Under the pieces are notes generated by a model. That model saw nothing but the letters and a program-made list of their open reading frames with translations, ran no database searches and was not told the DNA's origin. Source: Mucidula mucida (Eukaryota; Basidiomycota; Agaricomycetes; Agaricales; Physalacriaceae). Taken from it: a stretch of 64,000 bases of DNA. The first letter of the stretch is position 1. Each line of letters begins with the position of its first letter. The stretch spans positions 1-64,000 of the forward strand of contig JADNYV010000135.1 in assembly GCA_015501055.1 (NCBI GenBank), in the 5' to 3' direction. A program made the position numbers and the translations under genes. Positions 23,194-34,126 of the stretch are shown piece after piece.

Positions 23194-24734
23194 TCAACGC
23201 TGAGCCCCAACTGATTTTGACTTCACCTTTGCCCCATCCTTGACGGCAACAGAAGTAGTCCTTTCAGCACTAGCCTTGGCCGCTTTGCGGTCCTGCCTTG
23301 CAGCCATCCGTTCTGTGGTCTTGTTAGGGTAATAATCACCGTCTTTAAGTTGTTCCTTCACTTCGTCTGTTGACTCGCCTGACGATTCAATCTCGCCATG
23401 GTCGCTCTCCTCTAGATGGTGTTGTTGAGTACGAAGATTTTCGTCTGCGTAGTCGGCCGTTAGACTCAAGAGACCGTGACCGACGTCGATGCAGCCCTCT
23501 TCCAGATACACTGGGGGACCTTCCGTGTTGGAAGGGTACAAAACGGGAAGTTTTGCGATGTGGAAAGAAATTCTTCGCTCAATTTCTTGTCACAGGCTAT
23601 GCGCACGAAACAATACATGGTGTACAGAGCATTGTTTTTTGCGTTTTTGTCTTCACGTTTAGAAGGCAGGAGAGTGTTGTAAATGCGCGAAATGAAGGCT
23701 CTATGAGGCTCATTTGGAAGGTGCATCACGAAAAATGAATGATTCTGGCTGAGGGCTTGTCCGAGGGAGCTTGCCTTCTCGATCATCTGAGTATGGATCT
23801 GTACGAGGGGCTGCGTTCTTATGTCGAGTCTGTCTGTTGACTTGAGCGGGTGTCGGAAACCGTATTGGAATCCAATTGCTTGATTGTCGCGAATCTCGTC
23901 CTGCATTTGTGACAATTTGAGCTTGGAAAGATTCAACATCTGTCGTTCATAGCTCTCGTTGATGGCGTACTTCTTCTTCACCTCCAGAGGCATATCCTTG
24001 ATCTCCAAATCTGCATAAGCATGCTCTCGGCCTGGAATCCTTTGGTTACGGGGAACTATCGTTCCCCGATTTGGGAATAAACGTTCTGTTGACGGTCCCA
24101 GGAGAGCATTTATGGATTCGCAGACAACTGTGGCTTGGGTGGTGCGACAGATGTACTCGACGTCCCCTTCACTCTTCGCCGCCTCGCACATGTTGCCGCA
24201 GATTGGTCCTGCAGTAATCCTACGAAAAACGGCATCCGTCATTAGGACCTGGCGCAGGTCTTCTTTGGTCGATAAAAAGTCATGCGCATGGTCCCCAAGA
24301 TCAGGACAATAAACAATGGACGTAAGTTGATCCCGTTCTTTCAGCGCCATCTCTACCGCACGGGGGGCCCGAGACGATGGCATGGAGCCTGAATCGACCA
24401 CCGGTGCAGTTGGGCCACAAGACAGGAGGAAGTCATGAATAGTTGTTGACTTCACAGCCTCTATACTGATGAAGGATCTCTCCTCTGACATGTTGTCGTC
24501 GTCAATGTCAACTTTGTGACGAATGTCGGATGTGGCAGATAGAGGAGGGGGCCCGGTAACAGAAGGGTCAGCCTCTTGACTGACGATACCCATGATCTCT
24601 GCTATGAGTGGTGTAATCGTGGCTTTGGTGAGTTCTCCGGAATTGATCTTCTGCTGCAGCGTGGAGACAAGAGACTCGATGCTCTTGAGCTGGGCTTGGC
24701 TCGTGGAGTCGTTGTGAGAGGGGGTGAAAGACAT
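23194..24734 (-). CDS. Unknown fungal protein, two exons (junction ambiguous)
   Basis: The first exon, from ATG 24734, is open to 23466 (422 codons). A second frame from about 23541 to 23194 adds ~110 highly charged residues rich in Glu, Lys and Ala. The two overlap in different frames, so an intron must fall between ~23540 and ~23625. Donors GTGACA or GTGCGC with acceptors near CGGAAG or GGAAGAG both restore frame; alternatively there is a 1-nt frameshift at a CCCCC run. The N-terminal ~45 residues look like a heptad helix (LKSIESLVSTLQQKINSGEL). The central part (EHAYADLEIKDMPLEVKKKY onward) matches no family I recognise. No function is proposed. Confidence 0.6.
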
Positions 24735-25375
24735 TGAGAGTATTTCTTTATATATAATACTTCAGATGTAGAGAGATAGGTGGGAGGACAGTGTGAAGGT
24801 GAGCATCCCAAACAGTCGCTTTTATATTCAGCGCTAACTTGATTCTCGATGAATCTACTTCTACATTGGGACGTGAGAAGGGAGAACCCGGCACACAGCG
24901 GATATGAAGAGTGTCACAGCGAGGCGGTGTGAGAATAAGTAGCCCAGCTGGGACAAGGAACAGAAAGAAACGGAGATGTTTCACATGGTCACTTCCAGCA
25001 ACGGCTTCTATAGGCAGTGCAGAAGAGCGGAAAGGTGACAGCGGCAAGCTTACCCGGGTTTCTATTCAGTCTGAACAATAAACATGCTGAGAAAACGTGA
25101 AGATCAGCGAGTCGAAGAGGCAGTGTTGTGCTGCGGGTTATGCAGATAGAGATTCCGGTCATTGAGTTCAGTCGGAGAGCTACATGAAATGGATGAAGAC
25201 CTCACTGGTCCACATGTGCGTGGAGGATATTGCTGTACACTTAGAACCTCATAGCTCCGAGGGCATTTTTCTGGTGGCAGGCGATCACAGTCACGTGCCT
25301 CCATTGGTTTACTTAAAAGGACGGTCGGAACTTGGAATCCTTTCCTCCTCAGATCACTGTTGAACCACCACCGAT
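24735..25375. other. Divergent intergenic region
   Basis: Upstream regions of the minus-strand unknown gene and the plus-strand kinase-like copy 5. It contains a TATATATAA stretch at about 24750-24758 and the CACGTG box described below. Confidence 0.5.
25292..25297. promoter_or_regulatory. CACGTG E-box with adjacent CCATTGG
   Basis: CACGTG 79 bp before the ATG of kinase-like copy 5, followed a few bases later by CCATTGG, an inverted CCAAT box. Spacing to the ATG resembles copies 3 and 4, although the surrounding sequence is unrelated. Confidence 0.45.
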
Positions 25376-26546
25376 ATGACTTCCTTGCAGTTCAAGTTTG
25401 ACAACACTGATCTCAAACATATCCTTACTGCCCACCCCTACCAGGCTGAAGGAAAAGAATGGGACAATCTTGTCTTCGAGCCTTTTCCCACCGCCTCCGA
25501 CATTTTGGTCCTAACAGGCGATCCATACACGAACAATCCCGACAATGACCGCACAAAAACTTCTTACGACACAGCCAGGAACTGGGGTGACTTTTTCCAA
25601 TCGACCTCGGCCATCTACTTCGAGGCATACACCGAGTCTGGCGAGAAGCCCAAACGATATGCTATCAAGGCCGCGTTTAATACTGAGATGGTCAACAACG
25701 ATTTCACCCCTTGCTTCAAAGGATTGAAATATCTGATCTCGGATGCCAAATTCTATGGAAAGCATCTTCACACGTGTGATAGTGTGCCGAAGCACTATGG
25801 ATTGTGGCGCGCGGAGACGGGTTCATGGGGAGGTGTCATGCTTTTCACTGTAATGGATTGGGGCGGCTACTCATGGGACCAATTTAAGGACACAGAGCAC
25901 AACAATCCTGAACACAGGTTTGTCCTTTGGCGTTCTCCAACTGACATCCGTTCATGCTCATCTCCTTTGCTTCTACAGGATTATTATTGGACGTACCGTA
26001 GAACTCCTTCATGACTACGGTGTTCGACATGGCCAACTCGACAGCGATCATCATATGCTATTTGATCCCGCCATCCGGCGGTGTCTGCTCGTTGACTTTT
26101 CGCAAGCAAGAGATCACGTATGCTTTCGCAGTCTCCCAATTCTACCGATTGATGCCGGAAACATGAAGGAAGAATGTCATGAGACATTCAACCTCATGTA
26201 CAATCTCAACTTTATGGACTACAGGATGCATCGTAAGTGTTTCCATTGAGTTAGCTGAGTCGGGCCTATGCTTAAAAGTATATCTACAGCTACGCCCGAA
26301 ACGAAGACGTGGAAGGCCATTCGCTTTCTCCAACGATATCGCGGTCTATTTCCCCGTCTATCCAACAAGGATGCTCTGATGGTGCAGCGGCGGCATTTCT
26401 TCGATGATCGGCCACTACTAGAAAATCTTGACTTTGGGTTTGGTAAAGACGGTAAGCTTGTCATCATTCACAATAGGGCGGAAAGCGGAGACGAGGTCAC
26501 AGAGCGGCTCTCTGACAAATTCATCAATGCCTTGCTTTCAGAGTAG
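25376..26546 (+). CDS. Kinase-like protein, copy 5, divergent
   Basis: Exons 25376-25917, 25979-26232, 26290-26546 (1053 nt, 350 aa), with both introns at positions equivalent to copies 3 and 4. Diverged in sequence but sharing all landmarks: VPKHYGLWRAETGSWGG, IIIGRTVELLHDYGVRHGQL (HGQ in place of HRD), CLLVDFSQARDHVCFRSLP, and C-terminal MVQRRHFFDDRPLLENLD. It is separated from the cluster by SRP68 and lacks the flanking repeats, so it may be the older resident copy. The catalytic Asp of true kinases is again missing from the HxD position. Confidence 0.8.
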
Positions 26547-26949
26547 TGAAGTCAATTATGGCGCATGCAGTACCAGTAGAATCGTAGTCAAATTTAGGAT
26601 AATGACAGCCTGATTGTCGTGACCAACCAATGTTGGCGCAATGTTGAGTGAAAACGATGATTGAGTATGTATTCTCCATTGACATGGCGTGGTTTCGGTA
26701 AAACTTGGGTCTCAGTCAAGCCATACGCGAAGCCCAGTGCCTTAATGGACTCATCGGGTCATTGGGACGGACCGCACGAATATTGTTTATCAGCGACAGC
26801 GAGCGGCGCACAAACACGTACTTCTTTGATCATCTCTTTAACAGCAGTCGTCACATAGGCATAGGTGTAGTACTACATTGTATGGCCATCATAGTGAAAG
26901 AGGTTAACATAAGGATCATCGATTATTTTCACAGTCGTAGACTTCGTCG
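26547..26949. other. Intergenic
   Basis: 3' flanks of two convergent genes. Nothing further is seen. Confidence 0.5.
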
Positions 26950-28694
26950 TCATTGTACAAGAACCTTTCCACCCGACTCACGATTTCTCGCGTCTCGCGC
27001 GCCCCGTGCCAATACGCAAAATCGGGATTGCTGATAGTCAGCCACTCGAGTCCGAATCCTACATCCTTCAACCGTCTTCACCAGCTCTGCAAGTTCAACA
27101 GCGTTCATGCTATGCAGCGCAGTGTCCGTCAAGTCGCTGTAATGCCTCTCCAACGCGTCGTCGTGTAATATCGACTGCACATGGCCTTGCGAAAACTTAC
27201 GCACATAAATCCCGCGCAGCCTCGGAAAGTTTTTTCGATGCGTGACCACGAGTCTGCGGAGCGCCGCACAGAACTCGAGGCATGTGCTCGAGTCGCCGGA
27301 GAGATGGACCTCCGTCAACGCAGGCAAGCTGAGCAGCTCCATTTTCCACACGACAGCGAAGACGGGCCTCGTCCCATCGTGCGTAGGTCGAGTACTTGCG
27401 CGTGCGTCATCAGCGACGTGAACAGCTTCCTTGAGAACTGTTTCTCGGCCTTGCCTCTGTCCGTTAGGAAGGTGAATTCCATCGTCTTCGGATCGTCCCC
27501 CTTCAAAAAGAGGGTATCTAATGACTTGACGTTTGTATCGCGTAGACCGAGGATAGACATGTCACATCCTGTTGTACCGTCGTCGTATGCCATGAGGTTA
27601 TTAATCTTGATTGCCCGGATACGCGTCCCACCAGGGGAACGAAAATGTTTCCTCAGCGGGGCGATCATTGCTCGAGACGCCTCCTTGGCATTTTCTATGA
27701 TGGTGTGCATCGAGATGATGATAGTCGCTGAGGCGGGGATGACCAAACGAGTCAAAAAAGAAGTGACCACGTCCTGCACATCGAAGATGATTAGAACGCG
27801 GAGGTGAGGCAGATCTGTAAGTGGCAGGGATTGCTCCGGATGATGGCCATTGACTATGGCGTGGCGTACTTTGAGAACTTGAAGGCTGGGCAGAGTGGAT
27901 AGCGCGTCGAAGAACTCGTGGATGTCGAGAGGGGGTGCCGTAAAGAGCGTGAAACTTAGGTTCAGCTCCGTTAATTGCGCCGAAAGTGAAGAGAGTTCCA
28001 GGCCAACGTCGGTGAGGATGAAGCGAGAAAGCTTGGGAAGTGTGAGGATGCTGTTGGGAAGGAGAAAGATACCCAGTTCAGTATCGCGCGTGAAAGAGTA
28101 AAGACTGAGCGTGGTTAGCGCTCGCAGTCCTGACGTTTCTAGAATGAGTATAATATCCTTGAGAATGTCATTGGGGACATAGTCGATGTGAAGAGCGGCT
28201 AATCTAGCTGAGACTGGGGCCACGTAGGACGGGTATGCAAACATGTCGGTTTCTTGTGGATATCCATGATGAACATGCAATGGCCAGTTGCCAGATCGCC
28301 GTATATGCTCCTGCATCCACATGCGGCCCCATCCGTAACGTCGTTCCGAGATGCAGATAAAGGACCACAGGTATCCGTCGCTCATGATCAAACTATGCCA
28401 CCTGCGACAGACGAGCATAATTTGGGCCCAGCGAAGTTCTCCTTAATCTGCTCCGGGAGAAAGGTGTAGGTGAATTCGAAATATTCGGACCAAAATGTCG
28501 TCCGGAAGATGATGGATGGGGGCTAAAGTTCCTCTGTAAAACTTGATCATAGCAAGGATGCTATGGAGATTGCGTGTGACTTGGCCAAGGGCCTTGGGGG
28601 AAGGGTTGGATGCAGCAAGCTGTGGAAAGTGGTCCTCTAAAGATAGAAGAACAGTGTTCAGAGGGCTGTGGAGAGGGTAAGAATCAATGGGCAT
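26950..28694 (-). pseudogene. F-box/LRR-like protein, damaged
   Basis: Substrate-receptor type protein of SCF ubiquitin ligases. The N-terminal F-box (HLPDDILVRIFRIHLHLSP) is followed by an in-frame TAA at 28443-28445, and the same frame continues at once with ELRWAQIMLVCRRWHSLIM, the rest of the F-box. Leucine-rich repeat-like segments follow to about 27365. There the frame must change to reach LLSLPALTEVHLSGD; this could be a 59-nt intron beginning GTACTC or a 1-nt deletion. The nonsense codon has no plausible intron around it. Either the gene is dead, or it is translated from the ATG at 28418 without most of the F-box. It diverges from the intact F-box gene at 28941. Confidence 0.65.
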
Positions 28695-28940
28695 GGAACC
28701 TAAGATACATTACTTACCTGGCACCCTTTGTTAGCGCCGACTCAGCACCAAAAAGCATTGGGTTGTTATAGACCTGCATCTGTGGTCTAATAGTAAGTGG
28801 ATAGTCATGATGGTCGAGAATAGGGGCTACATACACGGCACGCAGCGATGCCCCTTTGCGGAACTGCCTTTTTCGTAAACGCTCTCTTTACCTCCATCCC
28901 CCCCATCTTAGCCAGGCCGTTATATATACGCACACGCGAT

Positions 28941-30160
28941 ATGGCAAAGTTCTTACCTTCGGAGCTCCTACTAGTCATTTTTGAGAACTGCTCTGACACG
29001 GACACCCTACGTTCGTGCTGCACAGTATGCCGGTCTTGGCTTCCACTTTCCCAACCTTTACTCTTCGAGAGAACGAATGTTTTCCTGGGTGAAGAGATTC
29101 CCTCCCTTTTATCTCTCGTCTCCTCACTTCTTCGACGACCAAGGCGTTCAAATCGACAGTTGGTCTCATTCATCCGACAAGCTGATTGCGGGTCCATGGG
29201 CCGGCTAATCAAGAACGTTCACGTCGTGTTCGACAGTGACACCAATTTGATGCCACTGCCTGACCTTTTCCCCCTCTTGAAGAATCTCCAGTCATTGACG
29301 CTCCATGCCCGAATCCGGGAAACTATTCATCCCTCGTCCTTATTCGTCGCGGAGACCACCCTCACACGCCTTGTACTCGTCAATGTCATGATCAGACAAT
29401 TTGACAAGGACATACTGGGCCTCCCCAATCTGCAGCAGCTGTCAATGCAATACGTCACATTCTCAGATTGGACGCAGGCATCCGCAGCTGAGGTTAACGT
29501 GTCGTCGCCGGGTCCTCACCTGCAAGCTCTTTCCATACGGACACTACAGGTGCATTTCGACGCGCTTGTGGATCATCTCCTTCCCCACATGATAGCCTTG
29601 AGACGTCTCGACGTCAATTGCGTCGACAACCAACATTTGGCTAGTGACACACTTGGACACATTGTCGCGCTGAACACGGAGACGCTTGAGCATTTGGCCA
29701 TCCATCAACCGGTTACTTCGCTCGCTCTCCCGCGCCTACACACGTTATCCCTCTGCTCAACACCCCGTGTCGATGTCTTCCTTACCTACGTGCACGACAC
29801 CCTCACATCCATTCGCACCGCTACAACATCCATGGTAGACGAACTTATCCTCCACCTCAGTGGGGGATATCTCCTATGTGATCTAGGTTCGCATTCCCCA
29901 CAGTGGGATGGCCTTCAGGATCTTATCCTGTCGGTCGCGCGGCAGTTCCGTCTTGTGATGGACCAAACGATGGAGGACGGTCTTGGTGACGTCCTGGGCA
30001 TTGCTCATCTTTCATCTCCATTTGTCACTGTTTCCGATTTGCAGGTTCACCCGTCATTTGAGAGGTTACGAGCGAGTGGGCGAACAACGTTTACTGTTGA
30101 AAGTATGTTGTTTTTATCATCCAAAGGACCCAACTGATAATATGTTTTGTAGGGATTTAA
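28941..30160 (+). CDS. F-box protein
   Basis: Exons 28941-30102 and 30153-30160 (1170 nt, 389 aa). The last exon supplies only the final two codons and the stop, after a GTATGT..TTTTGTAG intron. The start MAKFLPSELLLVIFENC at 28941 begins the F-box itself and lies 20 bp downstream of a TATATATA stretch. The open frame also extends to an ATG at 28848. The F-box (LPSELLLVIFENCSDTDTLR, then CRSWLPLSQPLLF) would bind Skp1. The remainder is Leu-rich and irregular, as in fungal F-box proteins whose targets are unknown. Confidence 0.75.
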
Positions 30161-30761
30161 TCAAACGGGGTGGGTGCAGACAATGATCATCGATAAAGTT
30201 GTCGCTGTCTACCGCCAATGAACGAGGAGTTAAAGCTACCAGATATCAGTGTTCGTGATCCTGTCTATCAGACTTGCCTCTTCATCGTGACGCACGCCAT
30301 TGTGCCTCAGCACCGACGATCTTCTTCAGCGAGGTTACAGACCGTCATCTTGAAGTCATCTCAGGGCCTCGGTTTCTCGACGGTCTTTCATTCGAGCTGC
30401 CGCATGCCAGAACAATGATCATTCGTCGTACGGATTGTCTCCCATATCCTCTATGTCTTTCCTTCTTCAGGTAGTACAGTTGAGGAGGTACTTTAGCGCC
30501 GGGCCCACAATCTCCGGTGGTGTCCCGCTAATCACTCAGCTTGTCGATATCAACTGGCTGTCCAAAACCACAATCCACAAATGAACGAAGAGCTTCAAAA
30601 GCGCGCCTTACAATGAAATTGTCCCAGTTGCGCATCGCCACCGTCCAACGTTTGTACCGCAAACTTAGAACCTAAACCTCCAACGATCATCTTCTTCGCC
30701 TGATTGCAGGTATGTCGTATTTGTCGATTAAAGTCTTCTGAAATTGATCCTACTATACAGA
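30161..30761 (+). other. Intergenic / 5' leader
   Basis: No gene. A likely 5'-leader intron acceptor (TACTATACAG) sits directly before the ATG at 30762. Confidence 0.4.
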
Positions 30762-32380
30762 ATGGCGTTCAATCCGCACTGTCGTTATAACCCTCTTGGT
30801 TTCCATGAACCTGAAACCTGTTTCTACATCCTGAAGGACAACTCGATCCCTTCGCTCAGTGACACAGACCCTTTCGCCATTTGCAACGATTGCTACAACT
30901 TCTTCATCGCCGCTTCCCCGCTCGCCTCTGCTTTTACTGCTACCCCCGGCACGCAGGGAAACACTATCACATGTTCCTTCTCCAGCACATCGTTCTCTCT
31001 TGAGGCTGCCTGGTCTCAGTGTTTAGCTCAAAGCAGTCTGAAGCCGCTCAAGGCCCGCATCAGCCAGCTACAGGAGGAACTACGCGGCGTACCAGCGTGT
31101 CCAAGTAAAGAGGAAGGAAAAGACGTGACAGTTCCGCGTCGCTATTTCACATTTGCTCTTCCCGCGCAAATGGAGCAAGAGCAGCCGTGGCGTATGTGCG
31201 GGCAGTGTTACTCACAGTTCATCGGAGATTGGCCGGACGGCTCGCCTGCGTCCCTCTTTGCAGAGGTTACTGATAAATGTCTTCCATGTTCTGCGACCTC
31301 GCACATTTGACTGCGGATCCGTGGCAGTCCTTGCGTTGCGTCTTTGTTCTGTGGGTGGCGCTAGAATTGAAAAACATGGAGGTCTTCCTCGCGTTTATCC
31401 TCGCTTCGCGATAGTGGCCGAATGAGTGCAAGGGTTCGATAGCGGCCGACGCAGTGTCTTTCGGACTTGATGCGCTTCCCGATTTTCGGATCTGCGAAGG
31501 GTGTCACTATAAGAGCTCTTTCCACTTCCCTCACATGAAGGATCGATGGTTGGAAATCACTCCGGCGGGTACTTCTGCTTGCACGATGGGCGGGTCAGTG
31601 GGCAAACTATACCTCTTGAAGCTCGCCTTCTCTTTCTGGAAAGATGACCCCGCTCTTTTCGTCGATTTTGCGCACCGTTTGAGCCCTATCCCTCAATGTC
31701 CCGCCATCACGCCCATACCCACCGCATCGCGAACTTGGTATACCGTAGGTGCTGTCGCCGATTTTGACGTGTGCGCCCAGTGTTACGAGCTAGCGGTACA
31801 CGACACCCCCTTGTCCGGCCATTTCCACGCCCGACCAACACAGGCGGATATGCCTGAGCGTACCTGCGACTTCTTTGGCGCTCGCACGCGCTCTATTTAC
31901 CGGGAAGCGTGTGCAGCGAACGACATCTCCCCCTGGATGCACTTCATGACCACCGAGCGGCCGGTGCTCTTCCAGTCGCTCGTCCGCCAAAAGGTAGCAC
32001 TAGAACATCAAGTCATCACTGCGCGGCACCAGATGAACATGGCGCAAATTCATTCAATGGGTTCTCGCACGTCTGCGTGGATTTATAATAACGCTAGTAC
32101 CGTAACGGGTATCAATTACACGGGGATTGCTACCATGTCATCGTATGTTTGGGGTGGTAGTACGTATAACAATTACCAGGGGGCTGTTGCTGCGCAGGAG
32201 CGAACCAAGAGCAACCAGTACGCGTCTGAGGCTATGTCAGCGGCGATTTGGTGGATTCGAAAACAGCGATGTCGAAACAGGTTCTTTCGCTTTTTGATAC
32301 GGAGTGTTAGCTATCGTTGCGAATTTTGCAGTTTCCGATTGTACTGTGCAATGATCACATCTTTTTATTTAGTTTCTTGA
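30762..32380 (+). CDS. CxxC-repeat protein (fungal nuclear-matrix-like family)
   Basis: Start MAFNPHCRYNPLGFHEPETC. Four spaced repeats share the pattern C-x2-C-[YH]: ICNDCYNFF, MCGQCYSQF, ICEGCHYKS and VCAQCYELA. Each is followed by a hydrophobic or Pro-containing stretch, which suggests repeated metal-binding knuckles. The layout recalls fungal proteins annotated as Ser/Arg-related nuclear matrix proteins; that is from memory and unproven. The frame shifts between 31267 and ~31330 and an in-frame TAG occurs at ~31412. Two introns with weak donors (GTTACT..GTGGCAG and GTGGCG..CGATAG) would remove both problems; otherwise the gene is damaged. The true 3' end beyond ~32270 is uncertain. Confidence 0.55.
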
Positions 32381-32540
32381 ACGCTTACTGGATAATATCC
32401 TTGTGTTCACTCATACTCAGCGGAATCGGAGGGAGATAGCTTCACATTCGAGAGAGGTACAGTCTTCATGATTAAGTACATGCAAGAGAGGAATAAGAAT
32501 CTAGAGAACACATTTGTTCACACACAAATGGTACCTTAGT

Positions 32541-33753
32541 TCACGTCGAAGAATGAGATGGGCCAGGCTCCGGTAGACAATCGCGTTGTGCTCGGGCATC
32601 CTCGGTAGCACGAGCAGCTTTCAACACCTGGTCTACGACAGTACGAACACTGTCATTGTCGGACGTTTCATGGAGCCATGACAACGCCTCGGCGTCAAGT
32701 TCATCGGCACCCAACAGAATCGCGTCCCGCTCCATGTCAGGCAAGGAACCTGCCTTGTCGGACGGAGCATCACTGCGCTGGAAGAACTCCAATGCTTTGA
32801 ATAGATACAAAGACAAGGTCGTCTTGTATGGACAGTCGGGGTTGACGAGCGGAAGCAGCATACTAGCGACATATGCTACAAACGCGATGCCCGACGCGCT
32901 GGCAAAGGCAATGCCCATAGGAACACTAAATTCAAAAAGGAAAATGACCAAGCCAGCCATGAATAGACCCAACGTGATTTGCATGAGGACAGGGAGGAGA
33001 CTGATGATCTGTGGGACGTGCCACCTCTCGAGAGACATGAGCCGGAAGTGGCGAATCCGCGCGACGTGTCGCACATCTCCAGAAGCATACGATGTGTATT
33101 GGCGCAACCACTGCTTCGCCAGCATGGCGAAGATCGCAACTAGGAGACTCAAAGCGAAGCTTGTGAACCACAGACCGTTGACCCAGAGGTCAGACTGGTG
33201 GCAATGAACGTCGTGATACTACGAGGGACATCTGAAATAGGGCGTCCGTCCGCCGCAGCGCGTTGAATCTCGAGCAGCTCGCCCATCAGAATGGTCATAA
33301 CTTCCTTGTAATTGATGCGCAGAGAGTGGAAAGTGCGCGAGACCAGAATTGAGACAACCATGGTAAAGAGGGAGGACTGAAGAATCATTAGTCGTGATTC
33401 CGCATAGAGCCACGAAATAGAAACTTACGAAGACAAGGACAACATCGAGCACGTCGCGCCATTCTTCGACTCTTTGATCTTCAATCTTCTTGCTCTCGTC
33501 GAGGTAAGTCAACCAGACGCGAGCCTTGGGTCCCATTTCTTTATATTCTTCGTCGGGCGCGTACTTCTCTTCGTAGTCGAATGTGGTTTCTTCTATATCG
33601 TTCATGAGAGCTAAACCATACGCCGACGAGAGGCGTACCATTACGTTTGTACTCTACCGAAGGCGAGCCAAAACCAAGCAATCTTCGCTTGCCTCTGCGG
33701 CCGCTGGGATCTTGGCCCAGCATATCGGAGTAGTCGATAGACGGGGCAGCCAT
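32541..33753 (-). pseudogene. DUF6535 membrane protein, copy 1 (frameshifted)
   Basis: Exons 33639-33753, 33429-33592 and 32541-33376 mirror the intact paralogue at 59988-61243, exon 2 having identical length (164 nt). Conserved blocks: TTFDYEEKYAPDEEYKEMGP, ARVWLTYLDESKKIEDQRVE, MLAKQWLRQYTSYASGDVRH. Several hydrophobic helices follow (LGLFMAGLVIFLFEF and AFVAYVASMLLPLV). Total coding length is one base short of frame, and the break lies near 33196-33203 between ITTFIA and SDLWVNGLWF. This is a 1-nt deletion or a sequence error. The downstream frame is otherwise clean, so inactivation would be recent. DUF6535 proteins are abundant in Agaricomycetes and of unknown function. Confidence 0.75.
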
Positions 33754-34126
33754 TGTGAGGGAGGTTAGACAAGTGTGGGGTCTGGGCTGATGCTGGGGGA
33801 AAGAAAGATGAAAATGTGGCTGTAGAATTCGTATTCGCGCCCTTTATGTCGCTAACCCGTGGCAGTTCAATTGTCGTTATGCCATGCAGAGAACAAAAGC
33901 ATATTGATGGTCACCGTCAGAGAACAAGGCCCGGCCCGATCACGCGTCCGCCTGATGAAGGGCAGACTATCTCACTTGGATCCACATTGAGCAATGCTAA
34001 TTATGAGCGCTGGGCATTTGATACAGCACACACATCGTTTGTATCCTTTCTTGTTGAACGAACATTTCTTGTACTTAGCAGCGACACAGCCACGGAGCCG
34101 GGAGGTCACCCTTGCTTTTGACAGTG
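33754..34126. other. Divergent intergenic region
   Basis: Upstream DNA shared by the DUF6535 copy and the deaminase-like gene. No extra gene is seen. Confidence 0.5.
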
